Source: Colwellia sp. RSH04 (GTDB lineage Bacteria > Pseudomonadota > Gammaproteobacteria > Enterobacterales > Alteromonadaceae). From it: DNA of 64,000 nt. Every line of letters begins with the position of its first letter. Positions within the stretch are counted from its first letter, which is position 1. The translations under genes and the position numbers were made by a program. Where the stretch lies: the NCBI RefSeq assembly GCF_003545765.1, contig NZ_QXIO01000002.1:62001-126000 (forward strand), written 5' to 3'. Below the pieces are notes generated by a model. It was not told the DNA's origin. It worked only from the letters and a program-made list of their open reading frames with translations, and made no database searches. Positions 26,115 to 36,837 of the stretch are shown here, in pieces.

Positions 26115-26809
26115 TGTATCAATTTTTAGAACACAGTACTCGAGATGAACTAGATAATACACTTGCAGAACAAATTGCTGTTTTATTAAATCAAGCAATC
26201 AAAGATAAAGGAAAGGCAAGTATTGCAGTCTCAGGCGGCTCAACACCTAAAGGGCTTTTTAAGCAGCTTGCTGCCATGGATTTAGAGTGGAGTAAAGTAA
26301 CGATAACATTGGCTGATGAACGTTGGGTTAATATTGACAGTGATGATAGCAATACTCGCTTAGTCCATGAAAACTTATTACAAGGGTATGCTGCAGCAGC
26401 GAAGTTTTTTTATTTAAAACAAGGTGATGTGTTAACTAATGAAACGTTAGCTGACTTAAACTTAGCTGCAGAGAAAACAATTCTTCCCTTAGATGTATTG
26501 ATATTGGGTATGGGAGAGGATGGTCATACTGCTTCACTATTCCCTTGCAGCGAACAAATTAAGCAAGGGTTAAATCCTGAAAATGATAATGCATTGATGA
26601 GTGTACAACCCAAAACTGCGCCTCATCAGCGAATTACCTTTACTTTCTCTAGCCTATCTATGAGTAAAGTTGTCATTTTACATCTTTGTGGAAAAGCAAA
26701 GAAGGATGTTGTCAATAAAGCAATAGAAGGTAGTGATTTATTTGAAATGCCGATACGTGCGTTTTTGCATCACCCTACATTAAATACCCAAATATTTTGG
26801 GCACCATAA
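26114..26809 (+). CDS. pgl: 6-phosphogluconolactonase (DevB type)
   Basis: A 231-residue sugar-phosphate lactonase of the NagB/SOL/DevB fold. It hydrolyses 6-phosphogluconolactone to 6-phosphogluconate. Motifs: SVSGGSTPKGLF-like phosphate loop (AVSGGSTPKGLFKQL), LADERWV, and the ILGMGEDGHTASLFP motif that marks DevB-type Pgl. The ATG overlaps the zwf stop by one base, so the two genes are translationally coupled and encode consecutive steps. Length is normal. Confidence 0.94.
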   Translation: MYQFLEHSTRDELDNTLAEQIAVLLNQAIKDKGKASIAVSGGSTPKGLFKQLAAMDLEWSKVTITLADERWVNIDSDDSNTRLVHENLLQGYAAAAKFFYLKQGDVLTNETLADLNLAAEKTILPLDVLILGMGEDGHTASLFPCSEQIKQGLNPENDNALMSVQPKTAPHQRITFTFSSLSMSKVVILHLCGKAKKDVVNKAIEGSDLFEMPIRAFLHHPTLNTQIFWAP

Positions 26810-26868
26810 GTTAAAAAGATAATCGTTTTAATATTTAATCAATTAGATAAAGTAATTTGAGAATAGCA

Positions 26869-28683
26869 ATGAAACAGCAAATAGAAGACATTACCCAGCG
26901 AATTATAAAACGTAGTAAAAAGACTCGCGCAGCTTATTTAAAAAAGATTGATGCCGCTAAATCAACAACAGTGCATCGTGCTAGCTTATCGTGTGGTAAT
27001 TTGGCTCATGGTTTTGCTGCTTGTGGTAAAGAAGAAAAGCAAACAATAAAAGGTTTGAATCATTCTGATATCGCTATTATTTCCGCATACAACGATATGC
27101 TTAGTGCGCATCAGCCTTATCAAACTTACCCTGAAGTTATTAAAGAATCAGTAAGAGAAACGGGTGGTATTGCTCAGTTTGCTGCTGGCGTACCCGCAAT
27201 GTGTGATGGCGTTACTCAAGGTCAACCAGGTATGGATCTTAGCTTGATGAGCCGAGATGTTATAGCGATGTCTACTGCGGTTGGTTTATCTCATAATATG
27301 TTCGATGGTGCAGTCATGTTAGGCATATGTGACAAAATAGTACCGGGTTTATTAATTGCTAGTATGACATTTGGTCATTTACCCACTGTTTTTATTCCGG
27401 CAGGTCCAATGCCATCAGGTATTCCTAATAAAGAAAAAGCACGAGTAAGGCAACAATTTGCTAAAGGTGAAGTCGATGAAGCAGCATTACTTGATGCTGA
27501 ATCAGCCTCGTATCACGCACCTGGAACTTGTACATTCTTTGGTACAGCTAACTCAAACCAACTTGTGGTTGAAGTGATGGGCTTACATTTACCTGGTGCT
27601 TCCTTCGTTGCTCCTAATACTCCTTTGCGTGAAGCGCTAACTAAAGCTGCTTCAAAACAGGTGACCCGTTTAACTCAACAATCAGGTAATTATATGCCTG
27701 TAGGTAAAATGATTGATGAACGGTCTATTGTTAATGCAATTGTCGCTTTATTAGCAACGGGGGGCTCCACTAACTTAACCATGCATATTATCGCTTTTGC
27801 GAAAGCTGCTGGCATAATCATTAACTTTCAAGACTTTAATGACTTATCAATGCAAGTTCCTTTACTAACACGTATTTACCCAAATGGGCATGCAGATATT
27901 AACCACTTTCAACAGGCAGGTGGCATGGCATTATTATTTAAAGAGTTGTTAGGAGCAGGTTTACTTTATGAAGATGTTGAAACTATTTGTGGCCGAGGTC
28001 TAACACGTTATACGCAACAACCAGTTTTAGAAAATGGTCAACTTATTTGGGTTGATGGTCTAGAAAAATCAGGTGATACCGAAGTTATTACAACGGTTGA
28101 TAAAGCATTTAAAGCTGATGGCGGTTTAAAAGTATTAAAAGGAAACTTAGGTGTATCAGTATTAAAAACGTCATCTCTTAGAGAGGGTAGCTTTGTTATT
28201 AATGCTCCTGCTGTTGTTTTTGAAGATCAAAATGAGCTACAGACTGCTTTTGATGCTGGTGAATTAGAGAAGGACTTTGTTGCGGTCGTGCGTTTTCAAG
28301 GCCCTAAAGCACGAGGTATGCCTGAATTGCATAAGTTAACGCCTTTACTTGGTGTATTACAAGACAAAGGCTTTAAAGTCGCTTTAGTGACTGATGGTCG
28401 TATGTCAGGTGCATCAGGGAAAGTACCTGCAGCAATTCATTTATGCCCTGAAGCTGTTGATGGTGGCTTAATCAGTAAAATTGTTGATGGCGATATGATT
28501 ATGCTTGATGGTGTAACAGGTGAATTAACATTACAGGTTGATGAGCAAACGCTTAATTTACGAGAGACCTCTGAATTTAATATCAATGGTCATCACCAAG
28601 GCATGGGTAGAGAGCTTTTTGGTTTTATGCGTCGTAACTTAAGTTCCGCAGAAACAGGTGCATGTTCATTATTCGATGAATAA
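26869..28683 (+). CDS. edd: 6-phosphogluconate dehydratase
   Basis: A 604-residue Fe-S dehydratase of the IlvD/Edd family. It converts 6-phosphogluconate to 2-keto-3-deoxy-6-phosphogluconate. Conserved blocks include [48 protein letters not shown] (cluster cysteines), ATGGSTN and [22 protein letters not shown] at 26869 gives the family length (E. coli 603); a TTG four codons upstream is possible but lacks support. It lies 59 bp after pgl in the same operon under HexR control. The first committed Entner-Doudoroff step. Confidence 0.95.
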   Translation: MKQQIEDITQRIIKRSKKTRAAYLKKIDAAKSTTVHRASLSCGNLAHGFAACGKEEKQTIKGLNHSDIAIISAYNDMLSAHQPYQTYPEVIKESVRETGGIAQFAAGVPAMCDGVTQGQPGMDLSLMSRDVIAMSTAVGLSHNMFDGAVMLGICDKIVPGLLIASMTFGHLPTVFIPAGPMPSGIPNKEKARVRQQFAKGEVDEAALLDAESASYHAPGTCTFFGTANSNQLVVEVMGLHLPGASFVAPNTPLREALTKAASKQVTRLTQQSGNYMPVGKMIDERSIVNAIVALLATGGSTNLTMHIIAFAKAAGIIINFQDFNDLSMQVPLLTRIYPNGHADINHFQQAGGMALLFKELLGAGLLYEDVETICGRGLTRYTQQPVLENGQLIWVDGLEKSGDTEVITTVDKAFKADGGLKVLKGNLGVSVLKTSSLREGSFVINAPAVVFEDQNELQTAFDAGELEKDFVAVVRFQGPKARGMPELHKLTPLLGVLQDKGFKVALVTDGRMSGASGKVPAAIHLCPEAVDGGLISKIVDGDMIMLDGVTGELTLQVDEQTLNLRETSEFNINGHHQGMGRELFGFMRRNLSSAETGACSLFDE

Positions 28684-28759
28684 TTGGCTTGTAATTTGAG
28701 TTATCAGGTTAGTAAAAAAATAAAGAATTAGACGAGTATACGTCAGATATTGAGGATTT

Positions 28760-29416
28760 ATGACAGTAACAAAAAATTGGCAAATAATGCCGAAAGATCT
28801 CTTTGCTATGGGACCCATTGTTCCTGTATTAGTTATTGACAAAGTAGAGGATGCTTTACCTATCGCCGAAGCACTACTAAAAGCAAATATTAATGTACTC
28901 GAAGTAACTTTACGTACATCAGCTGCGCTAGATGTTATTAGCTGTATTGCAAAGGAATTACCTGAAGCCATTATTGGTTCGGGTACGGTAACAAATAGAA
29001 GTCAATTACAGCAATCATATGATGCTGGTGCTAAATTTGCGATTAGCCCAGGGTTAACTAAAGACTTATTACAAGCGGGTAATGAAGGAGAGATTGCTTT
29101 AATTCCAGGTATCTCTTCTATTTCAGAACTAATGGATGGGGCTGATTATGGTTATGACCATATGAAATTTTTTCCGGCAGAAGCATCGGGTGGTGTAAAA
29201 GCTATTAAATCTATTGGTGGTCCTTTTCCTGATATAAAGTTTTGCCCGACAGGAGGTATAAACTTAAACAATGTAAGAGATTATTTAGCATTATCCAATG
29301 TTATGTGTTGTGGTGGTTCATGGTTAGTTACTAATGAAACAATACAAAATAGGAATTGGCAGGATATTACTAAACTTGCTAATGAAGCTTTAGAGTATGT
29401 TAAGCAACCATTTTAG
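28760..29416 (+). CDS. eda: KDPG/KHG aldolase
   Basis: A 218-residue class I aldolase splitting 2-keto-3-deoxy-6-phosphogluconate into pyruvate and glyceraldehyde 3-phosphate. Catalytic Glu48 and Arg52 are in LEVTLRT, and the Schiff-base lysine is Lys136 in HMKFFPAEASGG. GSGTV and the phosphate-binding CPTGGI motifs are also present. It lies 76 bp downstream of edd and closes the operon before a very strong terminator. With zwf, pgl and edd this gives a complete path from glucose 6-phosphate to pyruvate. Confidence 0.95.
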   Translation: MTVTKNWQIMPKDLFAMGPIVPVLVIDKVEDALPIAEALLKANINVLEVTLRTSAALDVISCIAKELPEAIIGSGTVTNRSQLQQSYDAGAKFAISPGLTKDLLQAGNEGEIALIPGISSISELMDGADYGYDHMKFFPAEASGGVKAIKSIGGPFPDIKFCPTGGINLNNVRDYLALSNVMCCGGSWLVTNETIQNRNWQDITKLANEALEYVKQPF

Positions 29417-29470
29417 AAAGTCTATTATATTTGTTACATCGATTAATTAATAATTTCGACCTGTTACTAA

Positions 29471-29518
29471 TATAGGTACAAAAAAACCACCTTTAAAGGT
29501 GGTTTTTTTGTACCTATA
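29471..29518. terminator. Perfect palindromic bidirectional terminator after eda
   Basis: Two 24 bp arms are exactly complementary with no unpaired loop in the DNA (centre CCACCTTTAAAGGTGG), and the stem contains A- and T-runs on either side. It separates eda from a convergent GYF-domain gene and should stop both transcripts. Confidence 0.92.
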
Positions 29519-29529
29519 GCAGCTAATTA

Positions 29530-30438
29530 CTACTGATTATTTTGTGCTAATTTAAGCCTTTCAGCCATTGATAATGGTTTATCGTTATCTTTAGCTTTAG
29601 TTTGCTTTTTCTCAGGTTGAGGAGCGACGGCTTTAGAGTCAGCTTTAACCTTATTGTCTCCTTTGAACACAGACTTCATCATGTTCTTCATACCTTCAAA
29701 GCTTTCACTAGCCATTTTGTTAGCTAATTGAACATCTGGTGGTAACTGTTGTTCTTCAGCTTTTTGACTTTGAACCGAAGGTTTCTCTGTTGCTTCAACT
29801 TCTTTTAGATCAACACGCTTATGTGGTTTAGCTAATTTTGATTCAGCAATCTTAGCTTTACTTGGCGCATTATCAATACTACTAATATTAGAGTTTTCAT
29901 CATTACTACGTGATGGTTGTACACCACTAAACGATGGCATAAATACATCATTTGAATTGACACGTTGATCAAATGACTTGATAGCATCATCAATTTCATC
30001 TTCGGCTATATCAATAGCATTCTTAACCTGTGATAACTTCTTCGTTAAGCTAGAATGTTTTTTCTCAATATTATTTATCGCAGCTTTAACATCATCATTT
30101 AAATTTACTGTAAGCTTTTTGTAATTTTCTATCTGCTTCTCAAAACTGCCAAATGTAGACTCAGTATGCTTAATGCTGTCTTCAATTGAGGTTAATTTAC
30201 CTTGAAGTCGTTTCTTTTTAGCTAAGAACTTTTCTGTAAGTTCTTTAGGCACAAGTAGCGCTTGTTCAGCTGCAGGAACAATATCAGCAAATTCACTGAT
30301 ACAGTTAACAGGCTTCCACTGATTTAGGGAAGAAGTCCAACCGTAAACATTTGGATTTTTGGCAAGTTCTTCACGAGCCTCTTCTAGGGTCAAAGGGCCA
30401 CTTACTTGGCCATTGTCTGAAAAATACCACTTTTCCAT
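29530..30438 (-). CDS. GYF_2 (DUF4339)-domain coiled-coil protein, long paralogue
   Basis: A 302-residue protein. The N-terminal GYF_2 domain (about 1-50) reads WYFSDNGQVSGPLTLEEA and YGWTSSLNQWKPV. A coiled-coil region (about 68-155) has long charged helices. A Ser/Lys/Gln-rich, probably disordered C-terminal half ends in PLSMAERLKLAQNNQ. GYF_2 domains are thought to bind peptides; no enzyme domain is present, so an adaptor or assembly role is inferred. There is no signal peptide or membrane segment. The adjacent upstream gene is a shorter paralogue in the same direction. Confidence 0.72.
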   Translation of the reverse strand: MEKWYFSDNGQVSGPLTLEEAREELAKNPNVYGWTSSLNQWKPVNCISEFADIVPAAEQALLVPKELTEKFLAKKKRLQGKLTSIEDSIKHTESTFGSFEKQIENYKKLTVNLNDDVKAAINNIEKKHSSLTKKLSQVKNAIDIAEDEIDDAIKSFDQRVNSNDVFMPSFSGVQPSRSNDENSNISSIDNAPSKAKIAESKLAKPHKRVDLKEVEATEKPSVQSQKAEEQQLPPDVQLANKMASESFEGMKNMMKSVFKGDNKVKADSKAVAPQPEKKQTKAKDNDKPLSMAERLKLAQNNQ

Positions 30439-30503
30439 AACTATTACTCTTTATTAATTCGTCAATTGACTTTGTTATTATTATTATAGCTTATAGTGTA
30501 TCT

Positions 30504-30941
30504 TTATACATCGTAATCAGTTTTGATTACATTTGCTAAATTTTTCTGTAAAGATGCATATTGTGCTTCTATTGTTTGAACAACAACTTTAACTTCTTCA
30601 GTTAGGTTGTGTGTAATTTGACTGTAGTTGTCAATTTCTGCATCTATTTCGTATAAAGAATCTGAAGTTGTTGAAATTGTCTTATCAATTCTATCAAGAG
30701 TTGATATTAAATCTTTTTCCTCACCAATAAGTCCTTCAATTAAGTCTTTTGGAATTTCTACTGGTGGCGCTGGCGGTTTGACGTTTAGCTCAAATTCACT
30801 TATGCAATTTACAGGTACCCAATGGGTATAAGAGGGGTGCCAAGCATATAAATTAGGATTTTTTGCTATCAAATCATTTGACTCTTTTAGTCCTAAAGGG
30901 CCGCTTACTTTACCGTTGTCAGAAAAAAACCATTTTTTCAT
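30504..30941 (-). CDS. GYF_2 (DUF4339)-domain protein, short paralogue
   Basis: A 145-residue protein with the same order as its neighbour but shorter. The GYF_2 domain (about 1-50) has WFFSDNGKVSGPLGLKES and YAWHPSYTHWVPVNCISEF. A coiled-coil follows (about 70-138) and the long disordered tail is absent. The start MKKWFFSDNGK aligns with MEKWYFSDNGQ of the paralogue, so the start is well supported. The pair is separated by 65 bp and probably co-transcribed after a tandem duplication. Function is unknown. Confidence 0.7.
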   Translation of the reverse strand: MKKWFFSDNGKVSGPLGLKESNDLIAKNPNLYAWHPSYTHWVPVNCISEFELNVKPPAPPVEIPKDLIEGLIGEEKDLISTLDRIDKTISTTSDSLYEIDAEIDNYSQITHNLTEEVKVVVQTIEAQYASLQKNLANVIKTDYDV

Positions 30942-31150
30942 AATTTTAAATACTCTTTTTGATTCTATACGCTTTCCAATAATTATCGCTTAACTGCGCT
31001 AAAAATTGAAGGTGTGTTGCATATCCTTACCTTAATATTAAATGTAACGTGACGGGTTGATATTCGTCAAGAAGTTTATTGTTTTCAATAACTCTTTTCA
31101 GTTTTTAATTTTCATTAGGTATTAGATGTTATTAGTTAAAAATAGTTCAA

Positions 31151-31183
31151 AAAAAAACCACTAACTTATAAAGTTAGTGGTTC
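31151..31183 (-). terminator. Intrinsic terminator of rne
   Basis: Read on the minus strand, AACCACTAACTT pairs with AAGTTAGTGGTT around a very short loop, and a T-run of nine follows. It lies 27 bp beyond the rne stop. Confidence 0.85.
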
Positions 31184-31209
31184 AATTGAAGTAATGAATT
31201 AATAATTAA

Positions 31210-34200
31210 CTAACAGGTCTTCTTGGCTTGAGCAGAGCTATGATTACTTGCATCACTAACAACAGCATATTTACCTGATGTTAAATGAGTCTTACGCTCG
31301 CTACTGTTCATGAAGTCAGTTGGAATATCATTAATAGTCGTTATCGTTTCTGTTTTGGTCATTGGAGCCGACGCTCGTCCAGACAGTCGGTTTGCCTTTT
31401 TAACTTGACGTGCTAGCTTTTTGTCTTTAACAGGCGATTTTTTCACTTGCTTCTTAACGACATTTTTAGGTTTAATTTTAGCTGATTGTTCAGGTTTAGT
31501 GTCTACTGCTGCTGAATTAGCTTCTTCTTGCATCGTTTCTTCAGGTTTTATTACTGGTTCAACAGATTCAGTTAGCTGAGCTTGAGCATCATTATTATCT
31601 AATGTATCAGAGTCATCTCTAACATCAACACTTTCTTGTGGTATTGATGGCGTTTCTAGCTCTGTATTAGTTATATTTTCCGCTTCTTTACTTACAGTTG
31701 TGTCAATAGTAGGTGTAGGTTTAACCTCAGGTTTGTCATTGTTGCTTTCACTTACAGGCTTATCAACATTAATGTCAGTATCACTTTTAGTCACTGCTGT
31801 CGCTTGGTCATCACCAAAAGGTAAATCTTGTTGAACTTCAGTGGAAACACTTTCTTGTCGTGAATCCTTAATTATTTTTTGTTCAACACTCGTGACAGCT
31901 TCGTGAGTTGTTGCCTTTGGTTCAACATTGTTAACTGTATTTACAGGAGTTACATCTTCGCTATGTTTCTCAACATCAGGGTAACGTGCACTAACAGATT
32001 CGTCCTTTAAAGAGACCGAATTGTTCTCATTACTTTCATTTGAGTTCTTTCTTCTTCTTTGTCCATTTGAGCGAAGATGTCTAGGAGAACGTCTATTTCG
32101 TTGGCGATCTTCTGATTTATTATCTACAACTTGCTCAGAAGAGCTGGTAGGCTTAATAGAGTCTTCCTTCGCCACTTCATCAACTGTAGGCTTGGCGCTT
32201 TGTTCAACACGTACTTTTTTCCTGTTATTACGACGTTGACGACGTTCAGCTACTTTTTCTTCTTTAACAACCTGGCTGTTATCTTGTTCAGGCTTCCTTG
32301 GTTGACGCTTCGGTTTGCTATGAGTTTTCTTTTGATTACTACGCTCAGGTTTATTACCTTTCTCTTGAGTAGCTGCTTTATCATCTTTTGAAGGACGTTC
32401 ATCATTACGATTTCTATTTCCGCGATTATTTCTACGCTGCCCTTGTTTTCGATTTTGCGGGCTTTTATTTCTGTTATTTCTTGGTTTCGATTGTGGCTTC
32501 TCTTGCTCAACCACTTCTTCAGTAAGAAAAAGTGATTTTAACCAAGCAAATACACCTTTAGGTTTTTTAGCTTTTAAGGTGTTATCAGACTTAGGGTTTA
32601 CTACCTCTTGAGTTACATTTCGCTTAGGTGCAGACATGCCTTGAATGACTGGCTCATCTCTTTTAGCTACTTCTTTGTCAAATTTAGGCATTTTTGCTTC
32701 TTCAAGTTCTGCCTGTTTAACAGGTAACTCGTAGCTTGCCTCGGTAATTGATTCATCCTTTTTAACACGTAAAACTTCATATTGAGGTGTTGACATATGA
32801 GGGTTAGGGATTATCAATACTTTAACATTATGATGCTTTTCAACATGCATCACTGAACGGCGCTTCTCATTAAGAAGGTATGTTGCAACAGGTACCGGTA
32901 CTTGAGCTTGAACATGCTGCGTATTTTCTTTGATTGCTTCTTCTTCCATTAGGCGAAGTATTGAAAGAGCTAAAGATTCAACGCCTCTTACTTGTCCTGT
33001 ACCGTTACAACGTGGACAAACACCTTGGCTCGTTTCGCCAATTGATGGACGTAAACGTTGACGTGACATTTCAAGTAAACCAAAACGAGAAATACGGCCT
33101 AATTGGATACGTGCTCTGTCTTGATGAACAGAGTCTCTCATACGGTTTTCTACTTCTCTTTGATGTCTTACCGGTGTCATATCGATAAAATCAATAACAA
33201 CTAAACCACCAAGATCTCGTAATCTTAATTGACGAGCAATTTCTTCTGCTGCTTCAAGGTTGGTATTGAATGCTGTTTCTTCAATATCACCACCTTTAGT
33301 CGCACGAGCAGAGTTAATATCAATTGATGTCATTGCTTCGGTTGGGTCTATTACAATAGAGCCGCCTGAAGGTAATCTTACTTCACGTTGAAACGCTGTT
33401 TCTATTTGCGTTTCAATTTGGTAGTGCGTGAACAACGGTACATCACTATTATAAAGCTTAATTTTACTTAAAAAATCTGGACGTACTACTTCGATATGTT
33501 TCTTAACGCTTTCGAATGTTTTAGGTCTATCTATAAGAACTTCACCGATATCACGACGTAAATAATCACGAATAGCGCGTAGAATTAAATTGGTTTCTTG
33601 GTGGATCAAAAATGGAGCAGGGCGATTAGCTGCTGCGTCGCTGATGGCTTGCCAATGATGTAATAGAACACTTAAATCCCACTCTAATTCATCATAATCT
33701 TTACCAACACCAGCAGTACGTACAATTAAGCCCATTCCTTTTGGTAAATCTAGTTTACTTAATGATGCTTTAAGATCGGTTCTTTCATCACCTTCGATAC
33801 GGCGTGAAATACCACCGGCTCTTGGGTTATTTGGCATTAAGACTAAATAACTACCAGCTAAACTGATAAAAGTTGTTAATGCAGCGCCTTTTTGTCCACG
33901 TTCTTCTTTATCAATTTGGACAATGACTTCTTGACCTTCTTTAAGAACTTCTTTGATATTTGGACGGCCTTGGAATGTATAGCCTTTAGGGAAGTACTCT
34001 CGAGCAATTTCTTTCATTGGCAAGAAGCCATGACGCTCGGCACCGTAATCAACAAATGCTGCTTCTAAAGAAGGCTCAATTCGAGTGATCTTGGCTTTAT
34101 AAATATTAGATTTTTTTTGTTCATGACCAGGGCTTTCGATATCTAAATCATAAAGCTTTTGGCCATCGACTAGTGCTACGCGCAATTCTTCTGATTGGGT

Positions 34201-34224
34201 AGCGTTAATTAACATACGTTTCAT
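31210..34224 (-). CDS. rne: Ribonuclease E
   Basis: A 1004-residue endoribonuclease, the core of the RNA degradosome. The N-terminal catalytic half (about 1-510) has [20 protein letters not shown], an S1 domain (about 38-120), DINSARAT and [11 protein letters not shown] carrying the metal-binding Asp residues, and the zinc-link [10 protein letters not shown]. The C-terminal half is a long, charged, low-complexity scaffold with Arg-rich RNA-binding tracts (about 575-740). A conserved GRASAPMTK motif near the end is like the region that binds PNPase in E. coli. A 794 bp gap separates it from divergent rluC, leaving room for a long leader with autoregulation, as known in E. coli. Confidence 0.95.
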   Translation of the reverse strand: MKRMLINATQSEELRVALVDGQKLYDLDIESPGHEQKKSNIYKAKITRIEPSLEAAFVDYGAERHGFLPMKEIAREYFPKGYTFQGRPNIKEVLKEGQEVIVQIDKEERGQKGAALTTFISLAGSYLVLMPNNPRAGGISRRIEGDERTDLKASLSKLDLPKGMGLIVRTAGVGKDYDELEWDLSVLLHHWQAISDAAANRPAPFLIHQETNLILRAIRDYLRRDIGEVLIDRPKTFESVKKHIEVVRPDFLSKIKLYNSDVPLFTHYQIETQIETAFQREVRLPSGGSIVIDPTEAMTSIDINSARATKGGDIEETAFNTNLEAAEEIARQLRLRDLGGLVVIDFIDMTPVRHQREVENRMRDSVHQDRARIQLGRISRFGLLEMSRQRLRPSIGETSQGVCPRCNGTGQVRGVESLALSILRLMEEEAIKENTQHVQAQVPVPVATYLLNEKRRSVMHVEKHHNVKVLIIPNPHMSTPQYEVLRVKKDESITEASYELPVKQAELEEAKMPKFDKEVAKRDEPVIQGMSAPKRNVTQEVVNPKSDNTLKAKKPKGVFAWLKSLFLTEEVVEQEKPQSKPRNNRNKSPQNRKQGQRRNNRGNRNRNDERPSKDDKAATQEKGNKPERSNQKKTHSKPKRQPRKPEQDNSQVVKEEKVAERRQRRNNRKKVRVEQSAKPTVDEVAKEDSIKPTSSSEQVVDNKSEDRQRNRRSPRHLRSNGQRRRKNSNESNENNSVSLKDESVSARYPDVEKHSEDVTPVNTVNNVEPKATTHEAVTSVEQKIIKDSRQESVSTEVQQDLPFGDDQATAVTKSDTDINVDKPVSESNNDKPEVKPTPTIDTTVSKEAENITNTELETPSIPQESVDVRDDSDTLDNNDAQAQLTESVEPVIKPEETMQEEANSAAVDTKPEQSAKIKPKNVVKKQVKKSPVKDKKLARQVKKANRLSGRASAPMTKTETITTINDIPTDFMNSSERKTHLTSGKYAVVSDASNHSSAQAKKTC

Positions 34225-35018
34225 AGTTTCTGGGACTCATTTTTAGTCACAGCACACTATTGCTAAGTACACAAAGCAATCTACTTCGTTGGTAACAGCA
34301 GTTTGTCAGCCTCACGGATGTCATAGTTAACGTGTCATTTTACCACGCTAAGCTGTTATAAATTCTGATTGTTAATAGTTTCTTGTAAACTCTAATTTAA
34401 GAATTTACAGTAAATTTGTTTCTTTATGTGCTTGCAATATTTTGCTGAGCAAAACTTATTGGAAAGTATTTAAACACGTGAGGTACGTTTATTCTTTAAA
34501 ACGTTAACTATCTCATTTGCTGATGGAAAATGTTCTTTTCGCAATAAGTATATTTAATAAAATTTGCTTTATGGTGCAGGACAAATCAAAATTTTTATTG
34601 ATTTACTGTTTATGTTTAATTGATCTTGTTTCAGGCTAATACTGCTAAATTTAAGCTACCTGGTTCAATTAATACAAATGGCTGTTCGTTACTTATGTCA
34701 TTAGTCTCATGTAGATTATGCATAAATAAGTAGCCGCAGTTTGCCTCTTACGTCTCTCTTTAAAGCTATTTGTGTTAATGATTTATCATATTGATGCGTA
34801 TTCGTTAAAAGCCATTAGATATGTGTCATAAATAGGCTTTTAAGGTAAATACTTAACCATAACCCTCTTATTATCACACTATATCTGCATTTAAGCCAAT
34901 AAAAATGCGAAAAAAAGTGAGGGTTTTTAAAATAAAGTCCAAATATAAAGAAATTATTAGTGGGTAAAGTATGGTAAACTTGTGCTAATAGGTTAAAGAA
35001 TAACTCAATGATACGTTT
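34225..35018. promoter_or_regulatory. Long divergent intergenic region with the probable rne leader
   Basis: No gene-sized ORF is present. On the minus strand just upstream of rne is a small hairpin (ATTGCT / AGCAAT, plus-strand 34259-34280), and a TAAAAT hexamer near 34340 could be a -10 element. In E. coli the rne 5' UTR is long and mediates feedback by RNase E; a similar leader is inferred here from the gap size only. The middle is AT-rich without recognised sites. The rluC promoter must lie at the right end, but no consensus pair was identified. Confidence 0.4.
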
Positions 35019-36035
35019 ATGCCCTCAAAAGAAATAAATCATAATTTAACAAATAGCGAAGTTAAGCCTGCTCCAAGTAACAATGAAGCAAAGCCAAAGG
35101 TACGGTATTTTGATATAGAAGAAGATGACTCAGGACAGCGAATTGACAATTTTTTATTAAGAACTTTAAAAGGGGTTCCTAAGAGCCACTTATATCGATT
35201 AATGAGAAAAGGTGAAATCAGGGTTAATAAGAAGCGCATTAAACCCGTTTATAAATTATGTGCAGGAGATGTTGTGCGTGTTGCTCCTATTCGTATTTCT
35301 GAGAAAACAGGCGAAGTGTCTACGAGTTTAAATATTGTCGCAAGTTTAGAAGAGCAAATTTTATTTGAAGACGATCGGTTGATAGTTATCAATAAACCCT
35401 CTGGCATGGCAGTACATGGTGGTAGTGGTTTAAGTTTTGGTTTAATTGAAGCACTACGCGCATTAAGACCACAAGCTAAGATGTTAGAACTTGTTCACCG
35501 TTTAGATAGAGATACCTCAGGTTGTTTAGTTGTGGCCAAAAGACGCTCAGCTTTGAGAAACCTCCATGAACAATTGCGTAATAAAAGGGTACAAAAGTTC
35601 TACCATGCATTAGTTAAAGGTCATTGGCCTACAAAATTAACGAGAGTCACTGATAGTCTTAAAAAGAATGATTTAAAGTCAGGAGAGCGAGTTGTCGTGG
35701 TAGACAATGTTAATGGCAAAGAGTCAGAAACAAGATATAAAGTATTACAACGTTACCAAGGTGCGACGTTAGTGCGTGCTTTTCCTGTAACGGGAAGAAC
35801 ACACCAAATACGCGTTCATTGCCAATCAGCAGGGCACTCTATTGCTGGTGATGCTAAATACGGACATGATGATTTCGATGCTACTTTAAAGCCGAAAGGT
35901 TTACGACGACTATTTCTGCATGCAGCAAGCATTGAGTTCATTCACCCCAAGACAGAGCAGAAAATTAAAATTGAAGCGCCATTGGAAAATAGTTTAGAAA
36001 AGTTACTCTCAAACCTCGTCAAAACAGATAAATAG
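35019..36035 (+). CDS. rluC: 23S rRNA pseudouridine synthase RluC
   Basis: A 338-residue RluA-family enzyme that makes pseudouridines 955, 2504 and 2580 in E. coli 23S rRNA. An S4 RNA-binding domain (about 38-100, RIDNFLLRTLKGVPKSHLYR) precedes the synthase domain. The catalytic motif is ELVHRLDRDTSGCLV with Asp163, and FPVTGRTHQIRVH and LFLHA follow. The divergent rne-rluC pair is standard in gammaproteobacteria. The N-terminal 30 residues before the S4 domain are hydrophilic and probably flexible. Confidence 0.93.
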   Translation: MPSKEINHNLTNSEVKPAPSNNEAKPKVRYFDIEEDDSGQRIDNFLLRTLKGVPKSHLYRLMRKGEIRVNKKRIKPVYKLCAGDVVRVAPIRISEKTGEVSTSLNIVASLEEQILFEDDRLIVINKPSGMAVHGGSGLSFGLIEALRALRPQAKMLELVHRLDRDTSGCLVVAKRRSALRNLHEQLRNKRVQKFYHALVKGHWPTKLTRVTDSLKKNDLKSGERVVVVDNVNGKESETRYKVLQRYQGATLVRAFPVTGRTHQIRVHCQSAGHSIAGDAKYGHDDFDATLKPKGLRRLFLHAASIEFIHPKTEQKIKIEAPLENSLEKLLSNLVKTDK

Positions 36036-36043
36036 CAAATATA

Positions 36044-36076
36044 AGCAATTACAACTTAATTATAGATGTAATTGCT
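36044..36076. terminator. Bidirectional terminator between rluC and yceF
   Basis: The arms AGCAATTACA and TGTAATTGCT pair perfectly around a 13-base AT-rich loop between convergent genes, with A/T-rich flanks. Confidence 0.6.
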
Positions 36077-36089
36077 CTATTTGTTGGTA

Positions 36090-36683
36090 TTACGACTGTT
36101 GATTATCTAAAACGATATATCCATGCTTCTTTAATAAATCAATGAGTTTAATTAATGGTAAACCTATTAATGTATTAGGATCGTCACCAACTAACTTTTT
36201 AAATAAACAAATACCTAATCCTTCACTTTTAAAACTGCCAGCACAGTTGTAGGGCTCTTCTACTAATAAGTATTTAGATATTTCATTTTGTGTTAACTCA
36301 TTAAAATGTACTTCAAAGGGTTCAACTAGAGAATGAACTTGGTTTGTTTGGCAATTGAGTACAGCTAAACCAGTATAAAAGGTGACACATTTATTACTGA
36401 ATTGTGAAAGCTGTTTGACCGCATTGTCAAAATTGTGAGGTTTACCTAATATAATGTTGTCGCATACGGCGACTTGATCACTTCCTATAATCAATGCGTT
36501 ATTATATGAATGTGCAACTGCTTTTGCTTTTTCTATTGCCAAGCGTTCAACTAATGCTTGAGGAGTTTCATTTTCAAGGGGGGATTCATCAATATTGGGT
36601 TTAGCGCACTCAAATGAAATGTTAAGTTTGTCTAGAATAGATTTTCTATAAACAGAGGTAGAGCCTAAGACAACAGTTTGCAT
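36090..36683 (-). CDS. yceF: Maf-family nucleotide pyrophosphatase (YceF type)
   Basis: A 197-residue Maf/HAM1-like protein. Visible features are the N-terminal VVLGSTSVYRKSIL, PNIDESPLENETP, ERLAIEKAKAV, the IIGSDQVAV motif with the catalytic Asp, and the FYTGLAVLN block. The subfamily between rluC and yceD (YceF) hydrolyses m7GTP, apparently to keep modified nucleotides out of RNA. It is convergent with rluC and divergent from yceD. Length is as expected. Confidence 0.88.
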   Translation of the reverse strand: MQTVVLGSTSVYRKSILDKLNISFECAKPNIDESPLENETPQALVERLAIEKAKAVAHSYNNALIIGSDQVAVCDNIILGKPHNFDNAVKQLSQFSNKCVTFYTGLAVLNCQTNQVHSLVEPFEVHFNELTQNEISKYLLVEEPYNCAGSFKSEGLGICLFKKLVGDDPNTLIGLPLIKLIDLLKKHGYIVLDNQQS

Positions 36684-36799
36684 ATGGATCCTAATTTGTT
36701 GATTAATGACTTTTTGGTGAAGAACTAAACAAAATAGTCAGATTTACTGCTAATATATGGGTATTCTTGAGTTTTTAAACAATTTTAGCAAATTTTCTT

Positions 36800-36828
36800 T
36801 TGACACTGGCCTGTATGGGCTATATCAT
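36800..36828 (+). promoter_or_regulatory. Sigma-70 promoter of yceD-rpmF with GC-rich discriminator
   Basis: TTGACA at 36800-36805, a 17 bp spacer and TATCAT at 36823-36828 form a near-consensus promoter (TATATC at 36821 is an alternative with 15 bp). The GC-rich sequence GCGCGCC follows, typical of stringently controlled ribosomal promoters. The predicted transcription start would be only a few bases before the yceD ATG at 36838. Confidence 0.65.
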
Positions 36829-36837
36829 GCGCGCCTT

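Noticed and set aside
32021-32510. ORFs on both strands within the rne C-terminal region
   Set aside because: They reflect repetitive Arg/Lys/Asn/Gln codons of the RNase E scaffold and have no initiation signals.
36757-36837. 27-codon N-terminal extension of yceD
   Set aside because: It overlaps the predicted promoter and lacks family similarity; MQNLKLPITI is the conserved N-terminus.
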